Source: Volvariella volvacea V23 (Eukaryota; Basidiomycota; Agaricomycetes; Agaricales; Pluteaceae). Taken from it: a stretch of 64,000 nucleotides of DNA. Of this stretch, positions 21,661-33,983 are shown piece after piece. The stretch is taken from the NCBI GenBank assembly GCA_000349905.1, contig KB722748.1:492798-556797 (forward strand), given 5' to 3'. The position numbers and the translations under genes are program-made. A model generated the notes under the pieces. It ran no database searches. It had not been told where the DNA came from and worked only from the letters and a program-made list of their open reading frames with translations. How positions within the stretch are numbered: position 1 is the first letter of the stretch; every line of letters starts with the position of its first letter.

Positions 21661-23237
21661 TTAATCTCCTCTACGAAGCTTATCCAAAGCATTGACACCT
21701 TGCTCGTACCACTCCTCTCTTGTTATCCAGAACTCTTCCCTGTTTTTCATAATGTCAGCCAGGACTGCACCACCTAGGAACACCATGTGTTTTCGTCGTG
21801 GTGGATCTTCGATCTTGATCTTGAATTTCTGTTAAAGTCGTTTGGGCTGGTTAATATGTATGTACGTGACTGGGAGGAGCAGGACGTACGTTCAACCGGG
21901 AGGGATCACCGTTCAACACACGAGTAAGGTAGAGTTGCTTCATTTCCTTCTCTAGCCGACTTGGGAGACCTGGGTACATGCTTGACCCACCGGAGAGGAC
22001 GACGTGCTTGTACAATTCAGCACGAACATCAACAGCAGCGGTCTGGATGGTCTGGAATAGCATTTCTGATGAAGCTCAGAAAGCGGTTTAATTTGACTAA
22101 TAGAACTCAGGGGTCTTACCTGCTACGCCCGGTTGCTCAACATCTATGAGATGGGGTTGGAACATGCATTCTGGTGCCTCGAAACGTTCTGATCCCACTT
22201 TGATGATTCGGCCATCTGGGAGCTACGCTCATAAGTCCCAAAATCCCGATCACTGAATGAAGATAAAGGGGTACACACTGTATAGCTCTCAACTAGGACC
22301 GTGGTTTCCTCCGCAAGCCTTGTATCCATATCAAGGTCATAACTGACATAACACAGTTTCTCCTTGATCTCACGGACGGTTTCAAAGTCTGCTGTTCGGT
22401 TGAACGCATACCCACGCATCAGGAGTAGCTTAATGAGGTAACGTGTCACATCGCGTCCTGCGACATCCAATCGGCGGGTTAGGTGTGGTAGTGCGAAACC
22501 GTCATACACAGGTACAATGTGCGTAACACCGTCTCCGGAGTCGACGACGACACCGGTTGTCAGACCTATAATACATGAGGGACAAGCGTTACATCGCCAC
22601 GGCCGGAGCAGAAATGTATCCAACCCACTCACCCTGTGCATACAAGGTCAACACCGCCTGAATGGCGATATATACTCCCTGGAAGCCATACTCCTCAAAC
22701 ATGACCTGGCACATCCTCTGCCTGTTGACCTTTGGGTTCATCGGCGGCTCCGTGAGCAGAATCTTCCTCCCTTGCGGGTCGACTCTAAGCTTCTCATCAA
22801 AAGTATAATTCCAGAGATGCTTCATGTCTTCCCAGTTCTTCACTATACCGTGTTCCATAGGCTGCGTGACTTGGAGGTAATTTCGATTTTCGGCTGCTTC
22901 GTCCCCGATCATGATGTCTTTGATAACTGCGGATCCTACTCGTTCTTCTGCTCGAAGAATTGGACGACCGACGATTGATGGGAAGACTGTAGGCGGTTCA
23001 TTTGTTCAAACAAGTAGGTGTCCAAATAGCATAGACCGAAGAATTCTACTCCTTAATCAAGTGCACGCTGGATATACCTTGAAAGACACGTACCATGTTC
23101 GGGGAAATTGGAGCCTGCATAGCCGACTTTCACGAACTGCGCAACGGTTGTTCAAATGATATAATTGAAAAATAGTTGCCTGGGCGATTACGCACCCCAG
23201 TACCATTGTCTACTACGAGAGGAACGCCTGGATCCAT
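21661..23237 (-). CDS. ARP2: Actin-related protein 2 (ARP2)
   Basis: ATP-binding actin-like subunit of the Arp2/3 complex that forms the first subunit of the daughter filament. The minus strand reads [14 protein letters not shown], an intron, [14 protein letters not shown], then [67 protein letters not shown] (phosphate-binding loop 2), [40 protein letters not shown], and a last exon with [15 protein letters not shown] and ending LDKLRRGD. These are diagnostic for ARP2 rather than actin or ARP3. At least seven short introns are needed; several are easy to place by the strongly conserved protein. The start at 23237 is the only Met in a suitable place before VVDNGTG. Partner ARPC2 lies at the left edge of the window. 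Confidence 0.93.
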
Positions 23238-23958
23238 GTTCGGCTGGGTATGAAAGTACTGCTAATAATTGAGATCGTTAATGATAGGGTTGCTCCCTTG
23301 GGGGTGACCCGTACTCGGTTATTTGGTGTTGATTAGTATCAAGGACGCTGACTAAGCAAAGATTGCCAGCGCTTTGACGCTTTGTGCTAAGCGTGCGCAG
23401 GGAGATGAACCATCCCCCGCAGACTGTCGGACATGTCGGCTTTGCTGTAGCCTGAACATCTGGCAGCTGGGAAGAGCGAAGTGTCTAAAGTGCCAGGCTT
23501 TTCGTGTGCAAATCCTCCGTATGAAGCGACTCTTCACTTTTCACAGCTCGCTACGGCAATGCCTACGGCTATACAACTTTGAAGCTGTATTGCGGTCGGT
23601 TGCGTCTGGACTGCAATCTCTCAGGAGCACACCTGACAACGACAGGGACCATGTGCCATTGGCGGAAAACAAAATTTGCCCTGATGGTCAGGCGTGAGAA
23701 AGGACGTATCCTTGTCGTAAAGCGTTTTAGCACCCTCCTTGAGTTTCCATCCCCCACATACGTCCCGAGTGGTTCGCTGTCCTCTCCGACCTTCGACGCC
23801 GTCCTTCATTCCCTTTCACGCTCTTTTAGCAGTTCATTCCTTTAAGCCAGGCAGCTTCTGCCTCACTGCTCGTATAAACGAACTTTAACTAGCAGTTCTT
23901 GCTCCTACACGTAACAGAAAAGCAATTCAACCTTTGGGTGTAAAGTCAAAATCGTAAA
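23238..23958. other. Divergent promoter region
   Basis: About 720 bases between ARP2 (minus) and the Ser/Thr-rich membrane protein (plus). The stretch 23760-23850 is pyrimidine-rich just upstream of the latter. No supported gene. Confidence 0.45.
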
Positions 23959-25734
23959 ATGAGCCATCGACTTTTTGAACGTTCCATGTTGCATCATCGC
24001 AAATCTCTTCTGAATAGGCAGCGGGGTTCAGATGACGATGAAGAGGATGATCCGCTCCCTCTACCCCCTCGACCTACCAACAACGAGCCTCCATTCCCTC
24101 CAAACTTGAGTAGGACGGTTAACCAAGGTCCGTTCATACCATTTTGTGGTCCTACCTTTTTTTTCAAACATTCAGCATAGGATCCTCGACCTCAACATCC
24201 TCTTCAACCACCTCCGAGAGGGAGACTTCTACTTCTACTTCTACTTCTACCTCTACTTCTACTTCCACCTCTAGCTCCACTTCATCCACCAGCTCTTCTA
24301 CCTCCACTTCAAGCAGCGCTTCTGCACGGGCGACCCAAACCGAGGAAGAGGAGGAAGAATCCAGCACCTCATCTTCAAGCTCGTCATCTTCGCACCCATC
24401 TTCATCTTCCTCCACCTCCCATAGCACTGAAGCCACCCCTCCTCCGGCTAATTTGACGCCCAATGCACCAACCCCTTCTGTAGGTCGTTGAGCTGTAGTA
24501 TAGCCTCTCAAGCTTATAATATTCTTCTTGCGCAGCCTTCTCGGACTCCAGTTGCGAATACTCCTACCGTGACGAGGCCCCTTCCCTCTCCCTCCTTGTC
24601 TGGTTCTCCCAGTATTTCCGCAGATCCCGCTTCCACTAGTGAAGCCGACTCGGGGGGTGTGAGCACTGGATCTATTGTTGGAGGCGTTGCTGGTGGTATG
24701 CTCGCACTTGCAGCCGTTACTTTTGTTATTGTCTTCATTATTGTAAGTCCAATTCACCTTCACTGTGTTACATCGTCTCTTACATAGAGTTTTAGAAACG
24801 CTGGCGCAAGAAAGCTGCTGAAGAGGATGCTTTCAATGCAACCAATTTCCGTCGTTCTGCTGTCTTGTTGGATGATGCACCTGCCGAAACCCCAGCTCCC
24901 GCTATGACCAGCAACAACCGTAACCCTCGTCCACCCACCATGATTGAACGTCACGTCGCCCGTTCACCTGCCTTGGCTAACTACCAGTACGCTGACCAAG
25001 CACCATACCCACCTCCTGGCCAGGGAGCATACGGATATGGACCCGATCCTGCATATGGCGCTCCCATGGGTGGTGCTGGGTACGGATATGGATACACGGA
25101 GCAACAGCAATACCAACCTTATGATGCGCACCAACAGCCATACGCGTCTTATGGCCCCGGCCCAACTTCCTATGGTCCTGGCCAGGTCTTGCCTCCATCC
25201 CACACCATGTCTCCTCCACCACCCGAACCGAGCTTGCCCAATCCATTTGCAGCTTCCAGCGACCCCCTGCCCCCACCGGGCCCTGTTGGCTATGACACCC
25301 ATGGACCTGGCACCCCTGTTGCTGCTGATCCTCCAGCCGCTGCTTACTTCAATCGCCGATCATCTCCTACCATGGGCTTGGACGGACCACTCCCAGTTTA
25401 CAATGGCATGGATAATAACGGTCAATACGTTGAAATGGCAAGGGATATCAAGGCTCCTATCCCAGACGACAACATTGCTACTTCTCCCATCAGTGCTTCT
25501 TCATCTGCTGCAGTCGCCTCTGCACCAGCCCCGGCCCCGCCTCCGGCTGCACCAATTCCGGCTGCACTCACCCCTGGAACGCCTACTAGCCCCATCTCTC
25601 CACCACCCCCTGCTGCACTCATGCCTGGAGCCGGTCCACAACCTCGTCCAGTCGACTCTAACGCAGCTAACAAGGCTAGGCCTGCATCAACCCATACCGT
25701 ATATGACCCGGAGGATGCTTATGGCGGCATGTAA
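23959..25734 (+). CDS. Ser/Thr-rich single-pass membrane protein with long Pro-rich tail
   Basis: Four exons: 23959-24127, 24181-24479, 24536-24742 and 24796-25734, giving 537 residues. After an acidic/Pro-rich N terminus (GSDDDEEDDPLPLPP) comes a mucin-like Ser/Thr run (about residues 57-125), a Pro/Thr stalk, and one membrane segment preceded by glycines (GGVSTGSIVGGVAGGMLALA then AVTFVIVFII, about 195-225) with KRWRKK as stop-transfer. The cytoplasmic tail of about 310 residues is rich in Pro, Gly, Tyr, Gln and Ala and ends DPEDAYGGM. The layout resembles Mid2/Wsc-type wall-stress sensors, but no N-terminal signal peptide, WSC domain or Cys motif is present, so that role is only a guess. 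The third junction (VFII-KRWRKK) is well supported. It may enter the membrane as a reverse signal anchor. Confidence 0.7.
24223..24268 (+). repeat. TCTACT-type coding microsatellite
   Basis: A run of near-perfect six-base units (acttct) encodes alternating Ser and Thr inside the mucin-like region of the membrane protein. Such repeats change length easily and would vary the extracellular stalk. Confidence 0.8.
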
Positions 25735-27289
25735 ATTCGTCGTTCATCATCGCCATAACACCCTCTGGCCCACCAGTATCGTCAATCACCTTTGTTGCTA
25801 GGCCTCGCGCAAGTCGTGATGTAATACTTCTTCCTTGATTTTTTGGTTGTATGGTTGCAAAGAGGCAATAATGTGTCCGTTGTGGTCGCTCCTTCATGGG
25901 GTTAGAGCCGCCGACTGCAACGCCTTGCTGGGTTGTGATATTTCTTCCACTTTATCTTTCTTCCACGTTTATTTAAGTTGCCCCCATTTTGCGACTGACA
26001 AAGATTTAGCTCTGTTCACCCTCCCCCTACCATTTCTTGTTGTATTGGTCTTACGATTCCTGTGCCTGTTGACTTTTATTGAAAGTTAGTGATGATTGAT
26101 AACCCACTCATCTCACAGGATCCCCCTTCATTTCTTGCATGTCGTTACTTTCGCGTATGATGGTTTCAATTCAACCCCACCGTGATCGGTCCCTCCATTC
26201 CGCACCCCGCAACCAGTCTCCTGCGGTCCCCACTTGTTATTGCTTTCTCATATACCCCTTTGTCGTTCAGATATACAGGCAATACCAGATACCGATTTTA
26301 CCATCCCGTGTACGCGCCATTCCACTTGCTTGAACCTCCTTGTTCCCAGACAGTCCTATTTACCGTCCCCTAACTTGAACATGAAAAAAACAATCTTTCT
26401 TCTATATCTACTTATCCTTTTAGCTTAGCCTTCTTCCTTCTTCACCTTTATACCAGCGATATTTTGGCTTTATACGTGCAATATAAGGGCCTTGATGATA
26501 CCCCTATATGTCAACAGGCTTACCTCCCACTTTTCTTGCGAGCCTTTTCTGCCATGTGGCTTCGCGTCGATCGCCCACGATGTGCACGCTGTCGCGTACT
26601 GGAGGGCTGCTGACTGACCACGTTCCCAAGATGTTGTCCACTTGCGGTTGTGGAATACAATAGTTTTGGTGCCAATTCGAGGCAGACAATTGATGTTTCC
26701 AAGTCTGTCAGAGCTCGCACAGATAGCCGGAGCATGCAAACGGAATTTTCCGCGGCTCCTAGCACTACTGAAAGAAATACAAAAGAAATGGGATCGAAGG
26801 GTGTATGGTCGCGTTCGTGGCCTGAAGAGCGTTTTTTGTGTGCTAGCGTAGCTGACGCTCTAACTCCAGGACGTCCAAGGCCCAGGTCAAACCACAACAG
26901 CGGAACCAGCCCCAATGTTCGCTCGGCAGGTCCCATCAATCGGCTAATTGCACCCACTCCATAAAAGCGCATAGGCGCCCGCACGAGTCGCACCTCCCCA
27001 GCTGCGACGCTTTTGGGTGCTGGTTTTCTGCATGGCTGAAGAGGTGTTGTGCGCAGAATGAAGACGCTTCCACATAAAGCTGGGACGTTGACTTGATGTG
27101 TGAACGTGATCCTGATGGACGTGGTGTATGATGCTGACACTGCCGCAAAGGTCTGATTCCATCAAAGAGCAGGAAGGCATGGAGTTGGATTTGATTTGGA
27201 CTACCGTATTGTAGAGGGAGTTGATGTATTGCAATAGAAAGCAAGGAACAGCAAGAAAGAAATAGGCCGACATATATTGATTAGCCTCT
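25735..27289. other. Region without a supported gene
   Basis: 3' untranslated region of the membrane protein up to about 26450, then 26460-27270, where a 206-codon minus-strand frame is open (27140-26520). It has no family resemblance and overlaps open frames on the other strand, so I do not call it a gene. Confidence 0.35.
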
Positions 27290-27566
27290 GTTCCCCACTC
27301 CTAAGAGTGCAGGCCAACCGCACCACCAGCCCCCCTCGTGGTCCCCTTCCCGCAGGTTCCTTGATACTTCTTCCCTCATCCCTGACCTACTCGTTCATCT
27401 CCCCTTTCCCTTTCCTTCCGTTAGACGGGGCACCCGTTCTTCATCCTTGTCTTTGTTCTCTCCCCATCTCCCCTCTCCTCCCACCCTTCCCCGTTACACG
27501 TCTTTTCGCCTTCAACTATCCTTCTCTAATCCTAATCCCCGTTCTTTGGTCTTTGCACAGCTCAAA
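27290..27566 (+). promoter_or_regulatory. Pyrimidine-rich promoter/5' leader of the Ras gene
   Basis: The 280 bases before the Ras start codon are strongly C/T-rich on the coding strand, especially 27365-27540, ending in ctttgcacagctcaaa just before ATG. Such CT tracts mark core promoters of highly expressed genes in basidiomycetes. The cacag just before the start could also be the acceptor of a 5' leader intron. Confidence 0.45.
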
Positions 27567-29014
27567 ATGACTACTCGGGTGCGTCTGGTGGACACGCTTC
27601 TTGGGCTTGGGAACCGGGTGGATCGTCCAGCTGTGATGATGATGCTCATATCCTCGTGCTTTTTCTTGTTCCAATAGGCTCAGTTTTTGAGAGAGTACAA
27701 ACTCGTGGTCGTCGGCGGTGGTGGTCAGTGCTCTCCCGTTCTCCCTCCGTGTCCCCCTCCCCCTCCTTGCCCTTTTCTCCGCACGCATCCTGCCACATGC
27801 CTCGTGTTCGCCGTCCGTCCTCGACCGTGTTCGGGGATCGGAGCGAGCCCCCCATGCACTTCAACCTTCTCACACGTGGTTTTTCTGCCATTTTTTTGAC
27901 CAACAGGTGTCGGAAAATCCGCGCTGACGATTCGATTCATCAAGCAACACTTCGACGACGAGTACAACCCCACCATCGAGGGTGAGTCTGCCCGGTCCAC
28001 TCTCTTCTCCGCGCCCTTGTTCCTGCGAGGGGGCTATTGTTCCCGGATCCTGTTTTGGCTCTTTTGCCTGCCTGGCTCGTTTTGTTCGGCGATGCTGGAA
28101 ATTGACATACGAATCCTTGTTCTCCAGATTCTTATCAAAAGCAATGTGTCATCGACGATGAAGTTGCCATCCTCGATGTCCTCGACACGGCAGGACAAGA
28201 GGAATACGAGTGAGTAGCTCTCTTTTGGAATGTCACTACACGTTCCCTATTTGGGTCGTACTTTATGATCATGCATACTCATGTCTGCTTTTGTTCTTCG
28301 GATTACCTTCATTCGATTTCGACCTAAATCGCGTTCAATGCCGGGCTCGTATTCGCCTTATCATCTGGCGTCGGCGTTATCCGTTCTCCGCCGCGTTTGT
28401 GAATTGGTTGTTTTCTCGCGCGCTCGTTCTCGCTTTGGTGGCTCGGGGAACTAGAGCCATGCGGGAGCAGTACATGCAATCTGGGGAAGGCTTCCTGCTG
28501 GTCTATTCTATAACGGATCGCAATTCGTTTGAGGAAATCAGCACATTCCACCAGCAGATCCTGCGTGTCAAGGATGCCGACGTTTTCCCCGTTATTCTCG
28601 TGGGTAACAAATGCGATTTGGAATACGAACGTCAAGTTGGAATGAATGGTGCGCACAAGTCCATCTACCCCTGTATGGGTTGAACCCGACTGATTTGTCT
28701 TGGCACTTGGGAATGCAGAGGGTCGTGATCTTGCAAGACATTTCGGGTGTCAATTCGTGGAGACTTCTGCAAAGGAGAAAATTAATGTAGACGAGTCCTT
28801 TATTGGACTTGTGCGCGAAATCAAGAGATACAACAAGGTACATCGTACCCCACGATCCTCTCCTGTTCGGGACGGCCAGGCTGACTTGACATCTCAGGAT
28901 CACCAGACTAGCCGACCTGGTGCAAAAAGTTCAAATATACCACCAAGCGAGGGAACCAGGGATGCCCAAGAGGGAACAGACGCGGGTTGCTGTGGTGGTT
29001 GCGTCATCGTATAA
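27567..29014 (+). CDS. RAS1: Ras GTPase
   Basis: Small GTPase that switches signalling toward cAMP/MAPK and polarity pathways at the plasma membrane. Seven exons: 27567-27578, 27678-27723, 27907-27981, 28128-28209, 28455-28648, 28719-28837 and 28898-29014, giving 214 residues. It reads [24 protein letters not shown] (P-loop residues 17-24), effector loop [12 protein letters not shown], switch [36 protein letters not shown] (base recognition) and FVETSAKEK. The hypervariable tail ends GCCGGCVIV, i.e. two Cys for palmitoylation and a CaaX box whose last Val suggests geranylgeranyl or farnesyl attachment. The wild-type glycines equivalent to human 12 and 13 are present. The effector loop has Asn where human Ras has Asp33. 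Every junction is in phase. Confidence 0.93.
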
Positions 29015-30520
29015 TCACCACGCGCTCCTGCTAATTAATTTCATTTTACCTAATCCCATTCCCTCTCGGAAGCGCACCAGCCACTGAAGCTGTAATCTCG
29101 CTCAGGTTATGGATTTACTGCGCTTCGAGCGACCCCCCTATCGGCCTGGTACACACCTAGTACACACCCAGCTACTTTTCGCCTTGCCTTGTCACTCCTA
29201 CTTTTACCACCCTCCATCCCACTTCGTTTTCCCTTGCTATTCCCTTTGCTCTGCCATCATCATCACTTGCATTTTACCGGTGCTATATAATCCCTCCTTT
29301 ATCTTGTCAGCCTATTGCCAGTGCCCTCAGAATCTTTCCTCTTTGATTATGCCCCCCTCCTACCTCTCTGACTCTGGCTCCCTTCATTCCCACTCTCCCT
29401 CCTTCCTCGTATCGTGCTCGTGCTCGTGTTCGTTCACAGACCTTTTTTCCTCCCCTTTTTGCCCTACCTACCTACTTACTTACCCTCTTCGGCATACACA
29501 TACACACATCTAGGAATATCTAGCCTGCTATATACTTTCGCGCCACCTACCTTCTTGTGGAACTTGCATGTTCGGAGGTCATAAATCTATAGACATTAAT
29601 AAATCCAGGAGGGTACGCAGTTCGGACGCAACATACATACGGAATACCTAAGTGATGTACAATTGGGTGTGCCTGTGGATTGTTAGACAATAGTAGGGCT
29701 GCCATTCCAGCTCCATTCCACACGTCAGCGCTTGCCCAGCGCTACCGAACAAAAAAGAATTGGTGCTCAGCGCCCAGCGACTGTGTATTCATATACAATT
29801 AATAGGCACAACGGAAGAGAAGGTTCGACGGATGCGCGAGTTTTTGCTTGGATACCCATGCAAGGCTGCGCCAGCAGGAACAGGAACGCCAACGACGCGG
29901 CGTGATGCGATGCTGATTTGTATATAAATAGTACAATTAGATTATAGTACAGGAATAGCCTGGTGCTAGCAAAGCGATATCACAGTGAAATATGTAATAA
30001 ATCAAAGGTTCAAGGCGAGTAAGGATGCTCCAGGCGAGTAGCAAGTGCCAACATAGCCAATAGCTAGAGGTAGGCTTGTGCTGACTTGACCTGATGCATC
30101 CTACGGCCAATGTGTACGACATACCGTCCCATCATCGAAGAACGAAACCGAAAGCAATAAGAAAACACGACGAAAGCGAGGAGAGCAAGAATAAGTAAAA
30201 CCAATCATCCTTTGACTGTTACACCTATATTATTATTTTCTTTGTAATATTCCGGGGTCGTAGGAGGACGTTGTGGGAGGAAGTTGCATGGGGGAAGAGC
30301 GTAACTTTGGGAAGACGTCCTGAGTAAGAGAAGAGGAATGGTCTGCGGCAATGAACCCACACTCAATTCCCAGGTCATGGATGGACGAGGCATAAATGGC
30401 TGTCGTAGATCATACCCGGGTCTTTGGGTGGTCAGGGTGAAAATCGTGAGGAAACGCCGCAGGCATTAATAGCCTATTCCACAGCGAAACCTGTGCCCGA
30501 AAAGAGTCGTTCATGCAGTG
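29015..30520. other. Intergenic region between convergent genes
   Basis: 3' regions of Ras and of the first seven-helix protein. CT-rich sequence with tandem tacc/tact units (29455-29490) follows the Ras stop. AT-richer sequence follows. No supported gene. Confidence 0.4.
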
Positions 30521-32316
30521 TTAAGCACAGTGCCAGTGCCAGTGGACACCCGTGATAGCGGTTGTAGGTGCACTGGAGGTAGATTTTTGATGCGTTCTTC
30601 GGTCTCGGACTCGTGGTCGTCTTGGATCGTCCATTGGTCTTGGGGGTTTTCAAACTTCTCCAAGCTGGCAAATGCGTTATTCACGAGGATGGAGTTGTTC
30701 CTACGGAGCTGGGTGAGGGTTGGACCTCGGGCATGCTTCCTGATATGAAGAATACTAGGGGAGTGCTCAGTTAGTTCGTGGAGATGATAGGACGCCTTCC
30801 GTAAATAGCTGATAATTATTGCTTACACTCTGCATGCCTGGGAAGTGAATCTATACTGAGAAAAAATCCAGGCACTCGTCCAGTAGAACACTTACGATGT
30901 TGCTAGGGATCACGAGCACAAAAGGCAGGAAGATGCGATCGTACATTGTGTTGGGTCTAATTGCTGATTGTCAGCTACGAATGACGAGACTAATTCTCAG
31001 AGCAAGGGAAACCCACTGATAGTATACGATTGCGCATGCCGAGTTAATAGCAAACATTGACACAAAATACATCAGCCCTGTTAGTATACCAAAGGTTCGT
31101 CAGTTTTCTTTCCTTTCTCCCAGGTTCAGAGCAGCCCCAGAAACGATAACGCCGGAGATAAGAAAAAAAGAACATGTGCATTACCTTGCTTTGTGAAATA
31201 CGTCGCAAGCCCCTTGGTTCCTCGATACAGTGTGCGACAGTACTGGAATCAGATAACGGATAGGCACACAGGCCATTCTTCAATCAGTCTAGAACGGAGG
31301 ACAACCGACTGGGCAGTTTCCCACATACATATACAACTACCGCGAATGAAACCAAGTCCATCGTGACCTCTGCCAACTGTGCAAGACACGTTGAGATAAC
31401 AGGGTCAGATGAGGTCACTCCCTCCAGGAAAGGACTATTGCTCACCTTGACAAGCTAGTGGTTGCGGTTCAGGTACAGAGGAACAAAATAACGTGGAGCA
31501 AGCACCCTCGAAGCGTTAGACTTTATGGCATTTATGTCCTAAAGAGGATGGAATATACGTACACCAATTCGTACATGCATTGCTCCAGTGCCGTGGTCGG
31601 GAAAACAACCGGTTCCGCCGGGGCCTGCCCATGCATAGTAGGATGGGGGCAAGGGTGTGATATGGGAGCTAAATGTCCAAATATCGATCGCAGCCAGTAT
31701 GGCGAAGAATATGAGCAGGATCACAAGGAATACGCCTTTACGGCGTGTGAATGCATAAGCCCGCATGGCCATTACAGCTACAGGAAAATCGTGGAGCAAT
31801 GCAAGCATTAACGGCTTGCAATATTTATGAGATAAGTGGTAAGGTACCTTGTGGGACCAAATGCTAGGATATGAATGGTGTTAGCGGACGTGGGGAGAGG
31901 CATGGCAAGTTGTATAGGCTCACAAAAGGAATGGACAGAACATTTGTCGCAATGATCAATCCTCCGCAATGCCCAGCAGGATAATTGCGTATATACGCAA
32001 CCATGATAATGGGTATCACCAAGAGGGGGTAGAACCTGCACCAAAGGTAGGCGGCCAGCATAACGGACCACCGCTGACCGCGCATCTACCATCGCACAAT
32101 GAGCCTTCCTGTGGCCAAACGTCCTACCAACCCACTCACCAACTCCCATTCTAATGGAAGCCTTCACATTTAACTCAGTACTCGATACATGCATCTTCCG
32201 GAAAGGACGTACAAGGCAAACAACTCGTATAGCTGAACAGCGTATGCACCAGCCAGTGCGTAACGGAGGTTTAGTATGGACGTGTATACCGCGACATTAT
32301 GGTGGTCCGTCGACAT
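30521..32316 (-). CDS. Seven-helix membrane protein, DUF6533-like (paralogue A)
   Basis: First of four paralogues here. The minus-strand exons read: MSTDHHNVAVYTSILNLRYA ... YELFAL; RGQRWSVMLAAYLWCRFYPL; then a Cys/Gly loop; VMAMRAYAFTRRKGVFLVIL; IDIWTFSSHI ... GGTGCFPDHG with RIG at the exon end; LAEVTMDLVSFAVVVYV; TLYRGTKGLATYFTKQG; LMYFVSMFAINSACAIVYYQ; RIFLPFVLVIPSNI. The cytosolic tail is charged and ends GTGTVLNTA. The order of hydrophobic blocks fits about seven helices with a disulfide-type loop (GCFPD). The N-terminal block resembles DUF6533, a basidiomycete membrane domain of unknown function. Introns are short and several joints, especially after YELFAL, are not fully resolved. No ligand can be inferred. 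This is the most diverged copy of the four. Confidence 0.65.
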
Positions 32317-33983
32317 AATGTCCAGGAGTTGAATATCCTCCGATCGGGGCTGTCAGATGCTGGGTGGTGGTCAGAGCGTTAAATACGTGGGCAGCAAATC
32401 GTGATATGAAAGGACGATGAACTTGAAGATGCCCAACAGTCGTTCCAGCGGAATAGGAGTTGAGAGTCACCCCGCTTCAATTTTCATGTTTTTAAAGGTC
32501 CATAGGGGTCTCGTTCCAAGGGTACGCCTAATTTGTCTCCATCTTGTTTGGGGTCACCAACATTGAATAGACCGCCAGGGTGGCGGCGTTGGGATTTGCC
32601 ATGTACTATTTGACAGAAATCTTTCATTCCTTGTTACAGGCCAACCCAATGTGGGTGGGATGAACGGAGAGGCGGTGTGCCTTAGCACCAGCCGATAGCC
32701 ACGCTAGAGACCAGTTTGCTAGGAACCAGCAGATCGTACAGGGTAAGTACTGACATCTTTGATTAACCCTGAATTCCTCGATGCTTTGTTGGGTCTTGGC
32801 GTCATTGCGGAGAGTAGAAGGTTGGCGCTGGACGCAAGGACTAGGTATTCAGTTCGTCCAAAATTAGCGCTGGCGAGTTCATGTTTTGGAGCCTTACCCA
32901 CTGAAACTAGGTAACTGGGGGCACAACCGATATGGAAGCTTCGGGATACTTTTCGCATCAGCGAGTCAAACCATCTCGGATTTGGTATTCGTGCGGTAGT
33001 CGGAGGCGAGCCGGCTATGTGTGGGCGCATATGTATGTGTCATTTTTGACCAGTAATGCAAGCAATAGCCTTTGGTCCTACATTGATATATGAGCACAGT
33101 TCTGGCTAACTTTGAAAACCGGATAGCCGTCTCCACTCTTATTGGACATGACGACACTCGATTGAGTTGACGGGTGCAGTTCACCCAAACCGGACTTCTC
33201 CCCGGAGTTGGCATCGCTAAAATTGATAGCCAATGATCTTCACGGCGGCCATCACGATGAGGGGTTGAGGGTTGGGATAATACGCAGGTGTGGAGGTTAG
33301 GGGTCCACAGTTTTAAATAGCAGGTTCGGGGTAAGAGAGACACAAAACTCATTGGCAGTACCCCAAGACAGCTCGAATACTTGGGCGTTCCCATCTCCAT
33401 TCAAGAGTCCAGGAACTGTGGCGTTCTACCTGACCTCAAGCAACAGAATTCGATGACATCGGACTTGGGGGACGAGCTCATTGTAACGTCGAATAACCTG
33501 CCAGTTTAGATTTCCACGGTCAGGACTCAGCCTTGAATTGACCACCTGTACAGATCATACGCGAGTCTACGGGAGTCCGCCAAGCACGGTGGCGCATCTG
33601 AGTGTTCAACGGGGAACTGCGATGATGGTCATTTTTCGCCTGACCTGAATAACTTATAGCAACAAGCAGAAGCTACAAGCCTGCGTCATGGTTTCGGCTC
33701 GCCGCATCAGACCTTGAACTCTCGTCGGATCCCCATTTGGCTGGAAATAATGCCGCGGCATGGCCGTCCTCCATCTGAGGAAATGGATACGTACTCTGAT
33801 TTCAGTTGAGGGGATCAGATTTTCTGATCTGCCGCTTGGTTATCAGGAGTACGTGTTGTCCGCCCATACGGATGAACCGGACGCTGAGGAGTGCTGCGAC
33901 ACTGCCCTTTTCACCACCCTTATAATCAGCTCCCGATCAGCCCTGGTAGCTGCATCTCCCAGGTCTAGACATCCTGCTCAACT
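32317..33983. other. Region without a supported gene
   Basis: Nearly 1.7 kb separating the seven-helix paralogue A (minus) from lipase copy 1 (plus). Minus-strand frames of 103-144 codons (32719-33400) show no family resemblance and no repeated splicing pattern. Both promoters must lie here; the length suggests decayed sequence. Confidence 0.4.

Noticed and set aside
23374..23540. Cys-rich plus-strand frame (CRTCRLCC...CLKCQ) as a zinc-finger exon
   Set aside because: The spacing fits no known finger and the segment lies in the promoter between ARP2 and the membrane protein, with no splice partner.
24164..24763. 199-codon minus-strand open frame rich in Glu and Val opposite the Ser/Thr-rich gene
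   Set aside because: It is the antisense reading of the Ser/Thr repeat, which gives Glu/Val runs; not an independent gene.
26520..27140. 206-codon open frame on the minus strand (MSASYTTSIR...) as a gene
   Set aside because: No family resemblance, it overlaps a 105-codon open frame on the other strand, it lacks a clear promoter, and its composition looks random; only a gtaagc donor-like site at its end speaks for it.
32719..33400. Overlapping minus-strand frames of 103 and 144 codons as a gene between paralogue A and the lipases
   Set aside because: No recognisable domain, membrane segment or splicing that joins them; composition looks non-coding.
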